This document shows, in pieces, positions 10,995 to 22,693 of a stretch of DNA of 64,000 bases; the first letter of the stretch is position 1, and the number at the start of each line of letters is the position of its first letter. This stretch comes from Plenodomus lindquistii. Lineage: Eukaryota > Ascomycota > Dothideomycetes > Pleosporales > Leptosphaeriaceae. Under the pieces are notes generated by a model that was given only the letters and a program-made list of their open reading frames with translations, searched no databases and was not told where the DNA came from. A program made the position numbers and the translations under genes. The stretch is taken from the NCBI GenBank assembly GCA_025504975.1, contig JANUWI010000002.1:1116001-1180000 (forward strand), read 5' to 3'.

Positions 10995-12500
10995 CTACGT
11001 CGATCGTCCGATCCTAAGCAACAGCCTTGCAAACTTGACTACAACATTGGCGACCAACGCCAATGCCGCCGTCGGCACAAAAACAAGTATCCACTCCCAC
11101 CACTTGGCAGGCCGGACTTCTGTCTCTATCCACCCCGCCCCTTTCACCATTTTCCCCTTTCCACCATCAGCTTTCTCGTCAAAACTCTCTCCCTCATCGG
11201 CAGGGAAGCGCTGGTTCTCGACGAAATATTGCAGCAGGTCGTCTTTTTCTCGGAATCGCTCGAGCAGCCAATCTGCAAAGACTTTTTCGTCGTGGGTGGG
11301 GATGTCGGCGATGCGGAAGCGGCGCCAGTGGAGGTTTACGGATTTAGGGGGGCGCCCTTGGAAGTAGGTGCCACGGAGGGTGAAGAGATCTTGGCCGTAT
11401 TGGCCGACACTGCATTGGAGTCAGTTGAGGGGTGATTGGATGGAGTTGAGGAACTGTGTGTAGTGGGGAGGGAACTTACGGAACGCCTTCGTAGGCGAGG
11501 GTACAGTCGTACATATATTCCACCGTATCCCTCAACTCCTGCAAGCAAAACGACAGTCCTGTGCTGCGTGGGAGTAGGGCATGCCGCAGATCGGGGATGC
11601 CGTTCTTGTCTGCCCATTTCTTGCTGGCGATGCGGCCGTTGTCGCTGAGATTTGTGCCTTCAGGGAAAATGAGTAGCCACATTGGGTCGAGGCCTGCGGT
11701 GCCAGACATTGGGCCGTCGTGCCTGGCGCTGAGCTTTCGAAGACGGTATTGGAAGCGGTCCTTGTCCCTCGACCACTTTCGCGAGAGGAAGATGAAGCCG
11801 AAGAGCATCATGCCGGTGCCGAGGATGGGAATGAATCTAATCGATTCTTTCAGGATGATGTAGAGGTGGCCGTGCATATTGGCGGCGTAGGCCACCCACC
11901 ACAGGTAGACCCAGTCAGTGTAGATCTACAGTGGGTAAGCGTGGGAAGTGCAAGTACGTTGGTGGTTCATGCTGACCTGGTGATTTGAGATGAGAACTAT
12001 GCGCTCAGGGAAATCGCACTGCAACAAGCCGTCTTCTGTCTTCCGTATCTGTCCTCGGACGCTTGCGTCTCCACTGACTCTGACCGTGGTGGGCGCCCAC
12101 CAGTAGGTCATGGTGGTTATGACGATGGCAAAGTGTTGCTTGGTCATGGCCATCCAGGCGTAGAAGAGGTCTTTGCTGTAGAAGTAGAGGGGTGTGCCGA
12201 TGTACTGGGTAATGGCAACGCTGGAAAAAGGTGTCAGTACCCTGTGGCAGGCTGTCAGTCGACGGTGTCTACCCACGCTAAGATGCTGCTGTTGAAGTAC
12301 AGCGCGAACAGAGACATGCGAATCGCCTGCTTGAAGGTTCCATGCTTGATCTCGCCGCCTGGGTGTGGGGTGTGGCCCTTTTCATCTGTCGTGTGTGTCG
12401 ATATTTGGGCGTTGGCACTTCGCTGCGCCTTAAGCTTTTCTATGACGGGGACGGGGACGGATCCCGGGGGATATCGCTGCTTGAGGCCGTTGACTGCCAT
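10995..12500 (-). CDS. Lysophospholipid/1-acylglycerol-phosphate acyltransferase (PlsC family, CST26/LCLAT1-like)
   Basis: Transfers a fatty acyl chain to a lysophospholipid at the ER membrane. Exons are 12277-12500, 11977-12220, 11480-11925 and 10995-11409, with introns of 56, 51 and 70 nt, giving 442 residues. The acceptor/catalytic motif is NHQIYTDW (the NHx4D box, interrupted by an intron after the Gln) and the second PlsC block is FPEGTNLS. An N-terminal hydrophobic segment and a C-terminal membrane helix (WILVFVPTAALALVANVVV) fit an ER membrane protein. It resembles the group of yeast Cst26/Psi1 and human LCLAT1/AGPAT3-5; exact lipid substrate unknown. The start is the ATG at 12500; no upstream in-frame ATG is present. 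Divergent from the NADH kinase gene. Confidence 0.85.
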
Positions 12501-13170
12501 GGTGCCATGCAGAAACACCAGGGGAGGAGAGCAGGGCGAGGTGTGAGGGCAGATGGGAACAGCAGCGGTGTGCGCGTGCCCAAGGCGAGTGAGATGGCGG
12601 TTCGTGGTTCGCTCAGGTGGCCGGCGGAGCTCGGGCTGGACAGGCAGAGGGCGTTTGGCAGGGAGCAGCGGAGGCGGCTGCGATGGCTTTCATGGCACTG
12701 CGCGTGGGACGAGTGGGCGTGGAGCCAGTTGACTTTGCTCGGTAGTCAGGCCATGGCTCGCTATCATCATCACGAGCTGCTTGGTCCTTGGTGCATCCGT
12801 CGCGTGCCGATGACACAAGAACATGCAAAAGTGCCCCGCCGACAGGGTTCAGCTCGGGAGCTAGTCCGCCAAGCTTCTTTCACGCGCGACTTTTTTACGA
12901 GTCCTGACATTGGACGCTCCACTGGCATGTGAAGACGGGCGTTGGTGTCGCCGTAGACACTGTCTCCGCAACTCAGCATACACTCCATCGATACGACATC
13001 ACGACACTACGAATATCCTCAATCATTCTACACCGACTTCATTACTACCTACCTCGCATCGTCATAACACGCTCACATGGCGCCTCCTAACACACTACTC
13101 ACACCCCGCGCACCCCACCATATGGAAAACAGATGATATCACCTCGACTCCTATACTTCATGCTTACATC
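12501..13170. other. Divergent promoter region, acyltransferase/NADH kinase
   Basis: 670 bp between two divergent start codons. It contains short CA/CT-rich leader-like sequence before 13171. I see no other gene. Confidence 0.5.
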
Positions 13171-14490
13171 ATGAAGCTGGCACAACATCGCATCCTCCCC
13201 TGGCGCCTTCTCGCCCATCCAACACAATCGCGCAGCTTTGCCTCCACATCCCGCTGTCTCGAGATCAAGCACATCTCCGAGCTCCCCTCGCGCATAAAGC
13301 CATCCTACATACAATCACCCTCCAACACCCTGCTCAGCCTACAATGGCCCTCACCACCGCGCAACGTCTTGATAACCAAGAAGAAACGAACACCAAACAT
13401 CACCGAATCCGTCATCGAATTCGCCTCGCACATCCGCTCCACCTACCCCTCGATCAACATCATTCTCCAACCTGACGCCGCAAACGAGATTCACGAGCAG
13501 CTGCCGTTCCCAGTATACACATACAACAAAGGTGTCAACGTGTCCCAGTTCCTGTCGGATAAAACCGATTTGGTCTGCACGCTGGGGGGCGATGGCACCT
13601 TGCTGAGAGCCAGCAGCTTGTTCAGCCATGCAGAGAGCGTCCCTCCTGTCTTGAGCTTTGCCATGGGCACTCTTGGATTCCTTGGCGAGTTCAAGTTCCA
13701 AGAGTACAAAAGGGCGTTTAGGGAGGTGTATATGAGCGGTGCGCCCGACACTTACTCTACGCTATCAGACTCGCTGGGCGGCCTTCCACCAGCACCTCTT
13801 GCTTTGCCAGAGGATCCTCTTGACAAGCCGCTCTCATACGCTGACATACGAGGGAAAGCCATGGGAACAAACAGGACAGCACGTATCCTGTTGCGCAATA
13901 GACTGAAAGTTGGCGTCTTCAGCCCAGACGGTACACGAATTGGCGGTGCACCAGGCGCAGGCGACACCTACGCACTCAACGAAGTTACGCTGCATCGTGG
14001 CTCAAGCGCACACCTCAAGATTATTGACGTCTATATCAACAACCGCTTCTTGACTGAGGCAGTAGCAGATGGCATGATCATTAGCTCGCCAACGGGGTCC
14101 ACAGCATACAGTCTGTCGAGCGGAGGCAGCATTGTACACCCGCTCGTCCCGTCTCTTTGCCTCACACCTATCTGTCCTCGATCGTTGTCCTTCAGACCTC
14201 TTGTACTTCCCGCCAATACACCCATAACACTGCGTCTGGGCGAGAAGAACCGAGGTCGCGAGGTGGAAGTCAGCATCGACGGACATACCATTACAGAGAA
14301 GATGGGTGTAGGCATGGAAGTCAGAGTGGCAGGAGAAGAGGTTCGGCGAGCCGACGGCGTGTGGGATGGAGGTGTACCGAGCATAGTAAGAGGGACTATG
14401 GGCAAGGACGACATGGCGGAGGACCACTGGGTGGGCGGTCTGAATGCGCTGCTCAAGTTCAACTACCCTTTTGGAGACCAGGACGCATGA
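13171..14490 (+). CDS. POS5: Mitochondrial NADH/NAD kinase, POS5 type
   Basis: Phosphorylates NADH/NAD to NADPH/NADP, the main matrix NADPH source in yeast. A single exon of 439 residues. The N-terminal ~35 residues are Arg/Ser-rich without acidic residues (MKLAQHRILPWRLLAHPTQ...SFASTSR), a good mitochondrial presequence. The ATP-NAD kinase signature LGGDGTLL is at residues 138-145, followed by GTLGFLG, the NE pair (ALNEV), the Gly-rich SSPTGSTAYSLSSGGSI nucleotide loop, and a C-terminal SIDGHT strand. A Pro/Leu-rich insertion (about residues 195-230) separates the two lobes. It is somewhat longer than yeast Pos5 (414 residues). The ATG at 13171 is the only in-frame Met before the domain. Confidence 0.93.
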   Translation: MKLAQHRILPWRLLAHPTQSRSFASTSRCLEIKHISELPSRIKPSYIQSPSNTLLSLQWPSPPRNVLITKKKRTPNITESVIEFASHIRSTYPSINIILQPDAANEIHEQLPFPVYTYNKGVNVSQFLSDKTDLVCTLGGDGTLLRASSLFSHAESVPPVLSFAMGTLGFLGEFKFQEYKRAFREVYMSGAPDTYSTLSDSLGGLPPAPLALPEDPLDKPLSYADIRGKAMGTNRTARILLRNRLKVGVFSPDGTRIGGAPGAGDTYALNEVTLHRGSSAHLKIIDVYINNRFLTEAVADGMIISSPTGSTAYSLSSGGSIVHPLVPSLCLTPICPRSLSFRPLVLPANTPITLRLGEKNRGREVEVSIDGHTITEKMGVGMEVRVAGEEVRRADGVWDGGVPSIVRGTMGKDDMAEDHWVGGLNALLKFNYPFGDQDA

Positions 14491-14882
14491 GCAAGAATTC
14501 ATCGAGATAGTGTCAACACCTTCAAGAGAAATCATGCATGGTAAAGATACTACCAATACGCGTATGTGCAAGATCGCTGCAACTATACATGCTACGAGGG
14601 GACTTTGAGTCTCAGTTGCAAGACCACCCTGAAAGCTCTTCATTCCAAACGTCTGATTTCAAATCTATGCCTGTGAAGTATCTTGCTGCACTCTAGACTG
14701 CGTGCAGGTGCGTGATCTGTCCATCAGTGGTATATGATCCCACTGTGGGCGGCGGTCCTCCTCGACACAAGTCTCGCATCGCATCTTTCGCCGAGCCATG
14801 CGCCTCATGACAGACTTGGGATGCCATCGGTCCTCCCATCCGGCTGTTCCTTGTTGCCTCCATATCCAGAGCTTGTACCCGT
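14491..14882. other. Convergent 3' intergenic spacer
   Basis: About 390 bp between two convergent stop codons (POS5 and the GT32 gene). It holds 3' UTRs; nothing else seen. Confidence 0.5.
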
Positions 14883-15884
14883 TCAAGTCTCCCCACCATG
14901 ATCATTCTTCCACGACCCAGCGTAATGATGCCTGACCAAAGCGGGCGGCAACTCGGCCTCCTGCTCAGGCGTATACCGATTCGACGTCGACGCAAACGAC
15001 TTGCCCGGCATAACCAACACATCGCCCACCAGCTTCGGTTTCAAAATCTCCTGCATATCCAACGGTCCGACCGTGGTATTCAGCGCGGTGGACAAACTCG
15101 CATAAATGCTCCTCGTCAGCCTCCTTGGGCCCGAGAAATCCACAACGTCGCCCGCAAGCGCCAGCGTCACGTTTTCCACAGCCACACCATTTGTGCGCGT
15201 GATCCGGCGCAGTTCGAGGAAGATGTCGTCGATGACTTGGAGCATGTGGGGGCACCGCGGCGCAGACATGATGGTCCAGGATGTGAATTGTCGTACGTAT
15301 TGGCCTTCCCAGCCTTGGTCGAATTCCCAGCCCACGACTAGGTTCGCTTGTTCCTTGTACTCGGAGGGGATCCAGTCGTCGATGGGAATCCCCTCGCACG
15401 ACACGTCGAGATCGGACCAGATGCCGCCTTGGTCCCAGAGGAGGAGGTAGCGCAGGATATCTGCTTTGAAGATGGGCACGCTGAGCGCTAGGTACGCTTC
15501 TACGAGGTCAGGGCGGGTCGTGGAGAAGGTCTTGCGGACCCATTCGTCGCTCGTCTCGTCGTTTAGGAATTCGGCGCGGTACGAGGGGTTGGCTTGGATG
15601 CAGGTATCTGTCCATTTGCGCACGTCGTCGGTCATGCCGTGGGGGCCGAGTTTGTACCATATTATCTTGGGGATGTTGCCGGTGCGCGGTGTGGGTGGTG
15701 TGGAGGTGGCGGAGGGAGCGGCGCCATCTTTGGGGGGTGGTGGCGGTGATGGTGATGCAGGCGGGTGGGCAAATGTCGAGGCGGCGTTGAGCGAGTAGAA
15801 GTGGTAGACTAGACCCAGGGCGCACAGCGCAAGCAGAGTGTGGTAGTTGACCAGCTTGAGGAGGGGGACTCGTGCCAACACCAT
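14883..15884 (-). CDS. GT32 family glycosyltransferase (OCH1/inositol-phosphoceramide mannosyltransferase-like), type II membrane
   Basis: A Golgi-type glycosyltransferase, single exon, 333 residues. It has a short cytosolic head, one membrane anchor (LLALCALGLVYHFYSL, about residues 16-31), a Pro-rich stem, then the catalytic domain. The domain begins with IPKIIWYKLG and continues with FKADILRYLLLWDQGGIWSD, which is the diagnostic GT32 block. The metal/nucleotide-sugar DxD motif is DLD in WSDLDVSCEG (about residues 157-159). A C-terminal HHYAGSWK block is typical for the family. Family members transfer mannose to N-glycans or to inositol phosphoceramide; the acceptor cannot be told here. The ATG at 15884 precedes the anchor directly. 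Confidence 0.88.
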   Translation of the reverse strand: MVLARVPLLKLVNYHTLLALCALGLVYHFYSLNAASTFAHPPASPSPPPPPKDGAAPSATSTPPTPRTGNIPKIIWYKLGPHGMTDDVRKWTDTCIQANPSYRAEFLNDETSDEWVRKTFSTTRPDLVEAYLALSVPIFKADILRYLLLWDQGGIWSDLDVSCEGIPIDDWIPSEYKEQANLVVGWEFDQGWEGQYVRQFTSWTIMSAPRCPHMLQVIDDIFLELRRITRTNGVAVENVTLALAGDVVDFSGPRRLTRSIYASLSTALNTTVGPLDMQEILKPKLVGDVLVMPGKSFASTSNRYTPEQEAELPPALVRHHYAGSWKNDHGGET

Positions 15885-17282
15885 TGTGGGCGACGATGTA
15901 TCACGAAGGATAAGGGGGGAGCGGCAACAGCAGCACGTCAAGAGTCAAACGAGTGTAAGGCTGCAGGGCAGACATGGGGAAGCAGCGGCGTCGCGGTCGG
16001 GTCATCAGGGCATCTCATATTATTAGGACCTGTTGGGGGGTCGTCTTTGTAAGAGATACAGTAGAAGCGTCGGCCACTTAACTCTACTGTCGCGCCGCGC
16101 CGCCCCCTCCTCTCTCCTCTCTCCATGCCTCTGAGTGGGCCCCACAAGCGGGCCAGACCACAGAGGGTCCCCCTGGTCTTATTTTGTAGACGCTGGAGTG
16201 GACGGATCGCGGAATGGCCCTGTGCTGCGGTCGCTTGCTGAAATGAAATGCTGTGGTTCGTTGGATGGGCGCCTAAATTCTAATCATCAAACGTTGTCAA
16301 TGCCAAGATTGAATCCGCCAGTAGTCTCTTACTTTTGTTTGACCACATTCCTACACACAATTTGGATGCTTACTGGACGACCATGCTGCGCCCATGGCCT
16401 GTCCCACTAGTTCATCACTTTGACTGGCTGGGCGTGATGAGCCTGGTGACCGGTCAGCAATCCAGGCACGCGGGCTGTGACAACACAACATCTGGCCCGC
16501 CCACCTAGACCAGGATCGAATCCTCAAAATAGGTTCCCGCACCCGAATTGCATTACCCACGTAATGTGTGCGATCGATGGATTCTTCGATGCTGCACAGC
16601 CCCTTGTACAGAGCCTCGATCCTTACCCCATACACACCAACTCCAAGTCTGCAACTCATCTTGCAAACACACGACATCTGCACCGCACCGCAGCAGAGGA
16701 GTCTTTGGCAAGCCCAAGTGAAGAGACACCGAGCTCCAACAAGCGATGGGTCACCTTAATCTCACAGTCCCCGCTCACGTTCCCACATCTGGCTGGTGTT
16801 TCACGTTGATCTCTACCGTGCTGGTTCTCAGCCCCCAGATCAGCACAAAATAGTGGCACGCCTTACGCCCCGACCCGCTCCACGACGATAACAACTACAG
16901 GTCATCCCAGCCGCTGGGGCTGGGTCCAAAGGCAGTGCCCATCTCATAGGTTGCGCCACCGGAACAATGTTATACACCGGTCGTTTCTGCATGCCACCCC
17001 TCCTCTTGTGATCTGTTTCCATCTGTGTTGTCGCTTTCTTTGGTTACTACTGTCACTGTCACCTGTCTCCTGGTACTGTGTGTGTGGTCGAGTCCAGGAC
17101 TCTCCTCGTCTTTCCTCGTTCCTGAATCTTACCTGGATTTGACTGGCTACCGACTCAATTCCTACTCGGCTCTTTCTCGTGTCCAGTGTCTCGGTCCACA
17201 TTTCTTATTCATCATAGACTACAACAACTACACAAGACTACTCTAGCACTCCTTTACACGAAGCCTCTCCCCACACGCTACA
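15885..17282. other. Divergent intergenic region, about 1.4 kb
   Basis: Lies between the GT32 gene (minus) and the Kre9-like gene (plus). The last 250 bp before 17283 are CT-rich and look like a leader. I see no coding gene. Confidence 0.5.
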
Positions 17283-18264
17283 ATGGCGCGCTTCGTCGCC
17301 TGTGCCTGCGTGGCAGGTCTATTCACAAACGTCCTCGGCGCAATGCGGTTTATCAATCCCCCAACCATGCTCAAGCTGGGCGACCTTTCCAATGCGCAAT
17401 CATACAAGGAAGGTTCGAGTGTGAACGTTGCATGGACACAGGGGAAAGCTGGTGTTGGATGCTCGCTAGTACTATATCAACAGCATGAGTCGAATGGAGA
17501 ATGGTACGGTGCCATGGAGTACCTTACACGTATGTTGTCACCATTCCCAGCTTCCCTCCCAGCAGCTCAATATTCTTGCAAGAACACCAGACTGATGTTG
17601 TTCAACAGAAAACGCTGTCGACATGACAAACTACAACTGGCTCGTCGCGACACGGAAAAACCTCACAGAATCAAACCTCTTTTACCTCTCCATCTTCCAA
17701 GAAGGAACGGGCCCTTCAGACGACAACTCCGAGTACTTCTACATCGAGCCCAAAGAAGCCGTCGTCGCCTCTCCATCCCCCACTCCCACCCCATCAGCAT
17801 CCTCTTCATTGTCATCAGCACGGAGCAGCGCATCACCCACTTCCTCTGGCTCCTCTGGCACCTCTGCATCCGCCGCCTCATCATCCACAACACCCACCTC
17901 CAACCCCTCCCCCAGCACCTCCGCCTCCACAAACTCCTCCTCTTCATCCTCGGGCTTCCCCACCGCCGCCAAAATCGGCGTAGGTGTCGGCATCCCCGTC
18001 GCCCTCATCATCGGCCTCGCAGCAGGCTTCCTCCTTTTCCGCCGCCGCAAGAAGAACAACATGGCCCATGAGCCAGTTCCCGGCGCAGCACCAGGCTACT
18101 ACGGAGGCGGGCACGGCGCACCGCAGGAGTACAGGTATCAAGATAATACGTACCCGGTGGCGCCTGGGGAGCTGGACGGTGGACATGGCAGGGTGGAAAT
18201 GAGTCAGGATTCTTATGGGGCGGGGAAACAGGCTCATCAGGCGCCGGTGAGGTATGAGATGTGA
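17283..18264 (+). CDS. Kre9/Knh1-like N-terminal domain, Ser/Thr-rich type I membrane protein
   Basis: Exons are 17283-17529 and 17609-18264 (79-nt intron), 300 residues. A signal peptide (MARFVACACVAGLFTNVLGA) is followed by a compact ~100-residue domain starting MRFINPPTMLKLGDL with a VNVAWTQG strand, similar to the Kre9/Knh1-type Ig-like fold of many fungal wall-associated proteins. Then comes a ~75-residue Ser/Thr/Pro linker (a likely O-glycosylated stalk), one membrane helix (GVGIPVALIIGLAAGFLLF) stopped by RRRKKNN, and a ~65-residue Gly/Tyr/Gln-rich cytosolic tail. The architecture resembles fungal wall sensors or wall-anchored proteins. Function is unknown, and domain assignment is by pattern rather than a search. 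Confidence 0.75.
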
Positions 18265-18712
18265 GGTTGGTGGGGGTTTGTTGAGAAAAGGGAACGAGGA
18301 TGTGTGGTGTGTGGTGTGTGGTGTTGCATTGAGGGGTTGAGATTTATGTTTCTTGTCTAGGTGTATTTTTGTGGGTTGGTGAAAAGTGGGTTTGTGGTTG
18401 GGCATATGAGCGTTGGAGTCGGAGAGCATTGTGGATACCCCCCCGGTAGTAAAGCATATTTTACCTTTTGGAAATAGTCATGATACTTGACATGAATGAT
18501 AGCATCTTAGTGGATGATCGTAGATGCGAGACGCGAGAAAGTGTAGTGACTAGTCAAGGTCTTGAAGCGTGGAATTCCGATCCATTGTACGTTTGAACGC
18601 ACGAATTGCCGTCGTCATCAGTACACAGTAATCTGGAATTTCTACGCAAGAACATCCCTCAGAGAATCACCCAAGGAACCTGCCCATTCTAGCCAGCCCC
18701 AGCAACCAACTC
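18265..18712. other. Convergent 3' spacer
   Basis: About 450 bp between convergent genes, with a G/T-rich start (18270-18400) that is probably the 3' UTR. Nothing else supported. Confidence 0.5.
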
Positions 18713-20980
18713 TCAGATATCCCTCGGCAACCTCGTCTCCCCCATCTCATACGGCAACCCCGCCTTCTCCCTCGCCATATCATTAATCCACTGCCCATTC
18801 GGCCTCACCACCTCACCTTTCGCCAGCGAATCCGCCAGATACAACCACGCCAATGCATTCCCCACCGTCCCCACCTCATCGCTAACATGCGACGCCGCAT
18901 AATTCGACATATTAAGCTGCAACTCCTGGTCCGCAAACAAGTCGTGCAAGTACTTTGCCACGGCCTCTGCGTCGCCCGGCGCAACGAGGTACCCGGATAG
19001 CTCGTGTTGAACTTGCAAGGGGATGCCGCCAGCTTTCGTCGCGATGATGGGGGTTCCGTGGTGTAGGGCCTCGCTGACTTTTACTTCGAAGCCCTCGCGC
19101 GTGGAAAGTTGGAGCGCGACTTTGGCGCATGTCATGAGTGCGTTGAGGATTTGGTCAGAGGGGCCGAGACGCATGACGATGACGTCGGCTTTGTATATTT
19201 GATAGGGACCGTTGAGTGCGGCTTCTGTCTCGTCGAAGATACGGGTTGCGTCTGGGTCGTCGACTGCGCCGTGCCCGGCGATGACGAGCTGTGGGATGAG
19301 TTCGGCGGGAGTGTTGTCGGGGAAGCTGCGACGGAAGAGGGCGTAGGATTTGAGGACGTCGGGGATACCTTTTGCGGGATCGAAGCGTGCGATTTGGACA
19401 ATGTAGTCTCGCTCGGGGTAGGCGAGTTGCCGCATACCTGCTTTGAAGCAGTGCGCTTTGAATTCGTGCATGTAGTACTGGTTATCCCAGTCGCGCAGGC
19501 GCTTGTTCAGACCATCTTTCCAGTCAGTGGTTGCGGGCATGTATCCCACCTTCTCCTGAGTGACGACCTTTGGTACAAAAGCGCGCACTGGATGGCTGAC
19601 AAAGACATCGCAATCCTTGACGCGGTTCCAGACCCAATTCCAGACTTCAGATGTTGCGCTGCCTTCTTCGTCCGCAAGGTCGGCGCGCACCTGAATGTGG
19701 CTGCGGAAGAGAACTGGACGTGTAGGGTCGCGCTGCTTTGCGAGCTGCACGAGACTCGGCATCTGGGGATCGTCCACGATGATAACGTCGGCACCACCTT
19801 TGTCGCGAGGAGATAGGGGACCGCCGTATTCCAGCCAGTGACAGCGCTCGGCTTCCTCCAGAGCCCATTTATCTAGTGCGGCGACACGCTCAGCGTCGAT
19901 GCGTTCATCGTTCGCTACGCCTTGGAGGATGTTGTGGTTGTCCTTGGTGATGCGGAAGACCTCTGGTCGTCCATAAGGGACGTACCTAATGATACGTTAG
20001 TTAGAGAAGTCAATATGGCGTTGGGACTATTACCAGGTGCAATCGACACCGATCAGGCGCAAAAATCGGATCAGAGCGTGCCTCATCAGGGCTACACCGC
20101 CGCCCTGGGGAGTACTGTTGAAGAATGCAATCTTCGTCTTGTTTCGCTTGAGTGATTCGGCATACTTCATCGTAGCAGCCCATGTGGTCTTCTCATTCAC
20201 AGTCTTGGAATAGCTCTCGATGTTGGTCATTTGTGCTCGGCCCTTGGAGTCAACCTCGACCTCATGACGGTGTCCAAACGTGATGCGCACATCTCCTGTG
20301 ACAGTGAATTGCCTAATGTTGGGTCAGAATGAATAGAGATCGTATGTGTATCGACCGACCTACCCAACAGTTCTCGTGGCCATATTTTGGGCTTCTTCAT
20401 CCAAGGTCATCACAGCTGGGCTTCGGTCGGGATGTGAACTGGAGGAGAACACAAACGGAACAACATCCAGCTTGCGCCATAGGTCGACAGAAAGCTCTGG
20501 GCTCAATTTTGCGAGACGCTCCGTCAAACCAGCGCCCACCGGCTTGGAAGTGTGCGTTTCCCTCCATTGAGACAGGTACGTTAAAACTTTTTCTCGAATC
20601 GCATCTGCGAGTTCGTCCTTGTCCAATGGTGTAGAGACCCTTGATCCGTCACTGGACGATGCGCTCGAGTCTGCTTCGCCTTCGAGCGTAAGATCTCCGG
20701 TGGTATAGTGGATCCTCTCGCTACCATTGTGCAGAACAATTGCATACCGGTACATTCCTGTCTCACTCTGCGCAATCGCTACGCCAACATAAAAGACCTA
20801 ACACAATCAGCTGTGTCACCAACATGGTTCTATGTGGCGTACTTCAATCCCTACGAACGATATGCCATCCTTGGCCTTCTTCATCTCGATTGCACCCGGT
20901 TTCCTGAAGGCCTCGCGGGTGGCTTTACGTCGAAGGCCTGGCGGCATTTCATTCTCATCGCTTGTGGCCCGTGGTCTCAT
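18713..20980 (-). CDS. ccg-9: Trehalose synthase/phosphorylase, GT4 family (CCG-9 type)
   Basis: A GT4 retaining glycosyltransferase of the filamentous-fungal trehalose synthase (clock-controlled gene 9) group, which makes or phosphorolyses trehalose. Exons are 20843-20980, 20364-20797, 20034-20312 and 18713-19985; introns are 45, 51 and 48 nt; 707 residues. The N-terminal ~190 residues are the group-specific regulatory part. The GT4 region begins near KIAFFNSTPQGGGVALMRHA (Gly-rich donor-sugar loop). It continues with VIIVDDPQMPSL, VLFRSHIQV, the VQIARFDPAKG strand, and the C-terminal EGFEVKVSEALHHGTPIIAT block that holds the conserved E-x7-E of GT4 enzymes. Most of the catalytic domain is in the last exon. 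The ATG at 20980 gives a basic, unstructured start. Confidence 0.9.
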
Positions 20981-22693
20981 GTTTGTGCAAGTTCAATCTA
21001 ATTTCGGCAGTGAAATCTGGAGAATAAGTGGAGTTGATTTTCCAAAGTGATGACGAAGCAAGACAGTTGTGCTGACTGAGTCAAAATTCAGAGAGATAAG
21101 GCTCGAGGGGTGAAGTGTTGAATGCGAGTGCAAAGTGCAGTCGATGCAGGCTTTATAGCTCGATAAGCCTTGATGGAGCACGATATGTGACTGCAGTGGC
21201 TTGAATAACGATAATTGTGATTATAGGGCTGCCTGGCATCACGTTGTGACCGTCGATTAGGTGGCGGTAGAACAGAGGCTGCAACGCTACCACAGTAATG
21301 TTCTTTTTCTATTCAATGCATAGGCAATCGATGATTCCGATGACGATATGTCATTCGCCATTCGTGCTGGGCCCAAAAGCACAGGATTTGGAGTGACGCG
21401 ACGATGCTCATGGCTGGGGATTGTGTGAGTGTGGACCAAGCCCTAGTCTGCTCATGGAAGGAGCAACCGCAGAACAAGATCAGATCGTCATCAAACGCGC
21501 AAACTCGAGCGGGCGGCAGCAAAGACGGCCTCCACGGATGTACAGGCTGGGGTTCTACAGCGGACGGGGCGCATCGTTTGACATGAACGAGTTTTCTGTG
21601 TTCTGCGAATAGGAAAGAGCTGTCGTGCCGACGGCTGCAGGCGACGCGGGGGTGTCGAGGTAAGCTGCGTTGCGTGGGGAATGCCTCAGCCGCTGATCGA
21701 ACACACGGTGTAACCATCGTGGCCACCTGCTGGACAGACAGCTCGGATGCACCACGTTATAGGGACAATACGAGGAACAGACTGTGACGCAAAGGAGCTG
21801 TGGCTTGATGGAACGTGATTGGAAAGCGTAGAGGATCTAGACGACATTTGCTGGAAGAGCTGTGGGCAAGTGGATGTCGCGAAGCAGACGCCGACTGTTC
21901 AGCTCTGTGTGTTCTTTGGGCATGTGCATGTTCACTCTTGGAGGTTGTGTGCATCTGTTGTTGGCATGCAGGCATGGATGGGCAGCTCGTCAGAGAGACC
22001 ACGTGCTTGTTGGCATGCATAAGAGGTGTTGGACGGTGTTGTTTAGCGAGCAACGGCAGGCGGAAACGCTAACCGCTTGCTGCATGTGCGGAGTCCCTTG
22101 TGGCCGGTCAGGGCCCCATAGCGTGCGGTCATAGAGGCTGCAATGGGGAGGAGAAGGCCTGATGAAAGATGAGATGGATTCTCGATAGGCTTGTTTGGCC
22201 GTGTCGGTGCAGGGTCACGTGGCGGACAAGAGCAGCCCGTTCCATGGCGGACCAAGTGCTGCAGTTGCTAGTTGCTTGGGCGCCGCCATCTGGTGTGGTG
22301 TCGGGTGTCGGGTGGCTCCTGCTCTTTGGGAGGCGCTAGCGGGCCAAGCATCAGCACGGGTGGACCCACCCATCGTCCGCTGAGAAGTCGCGCTTCTCAA
22401 CCTCGTCCACGGCCTCTCCTCACCAATCGCTCCACCAGCGCATCGCGACGCCCTGCACCACCCGACCATCCATTTGGCTGTCCACTGCGCGCTCCCCAGG
22501 ACCGCCATTGCTGTCCACCGGCCCCTGCGACCGCACGTGATAGCTGCGCGACGTCCAGCCTTGCCAGCCTTGCGCCCAGTCAGGCTCCCACACCCGCGTC
22601 GCATACCCCCCTCTGTCCGGCGGCGCATAACACGACGACCCCGAGCTCTCCCCCAAAGCCGCCACCCTGGCCGAACGCATCCATCCCGTGGCC
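20981..22693. other. Divergent promoter region of ccg-9 and TUP1
   Basis: About 1.7 kb. The last 350 bp before the TUP1 start are strongly C-rich and probably transcribed leader. Open frames here have no recognisable protein features. Confidence 0.5.
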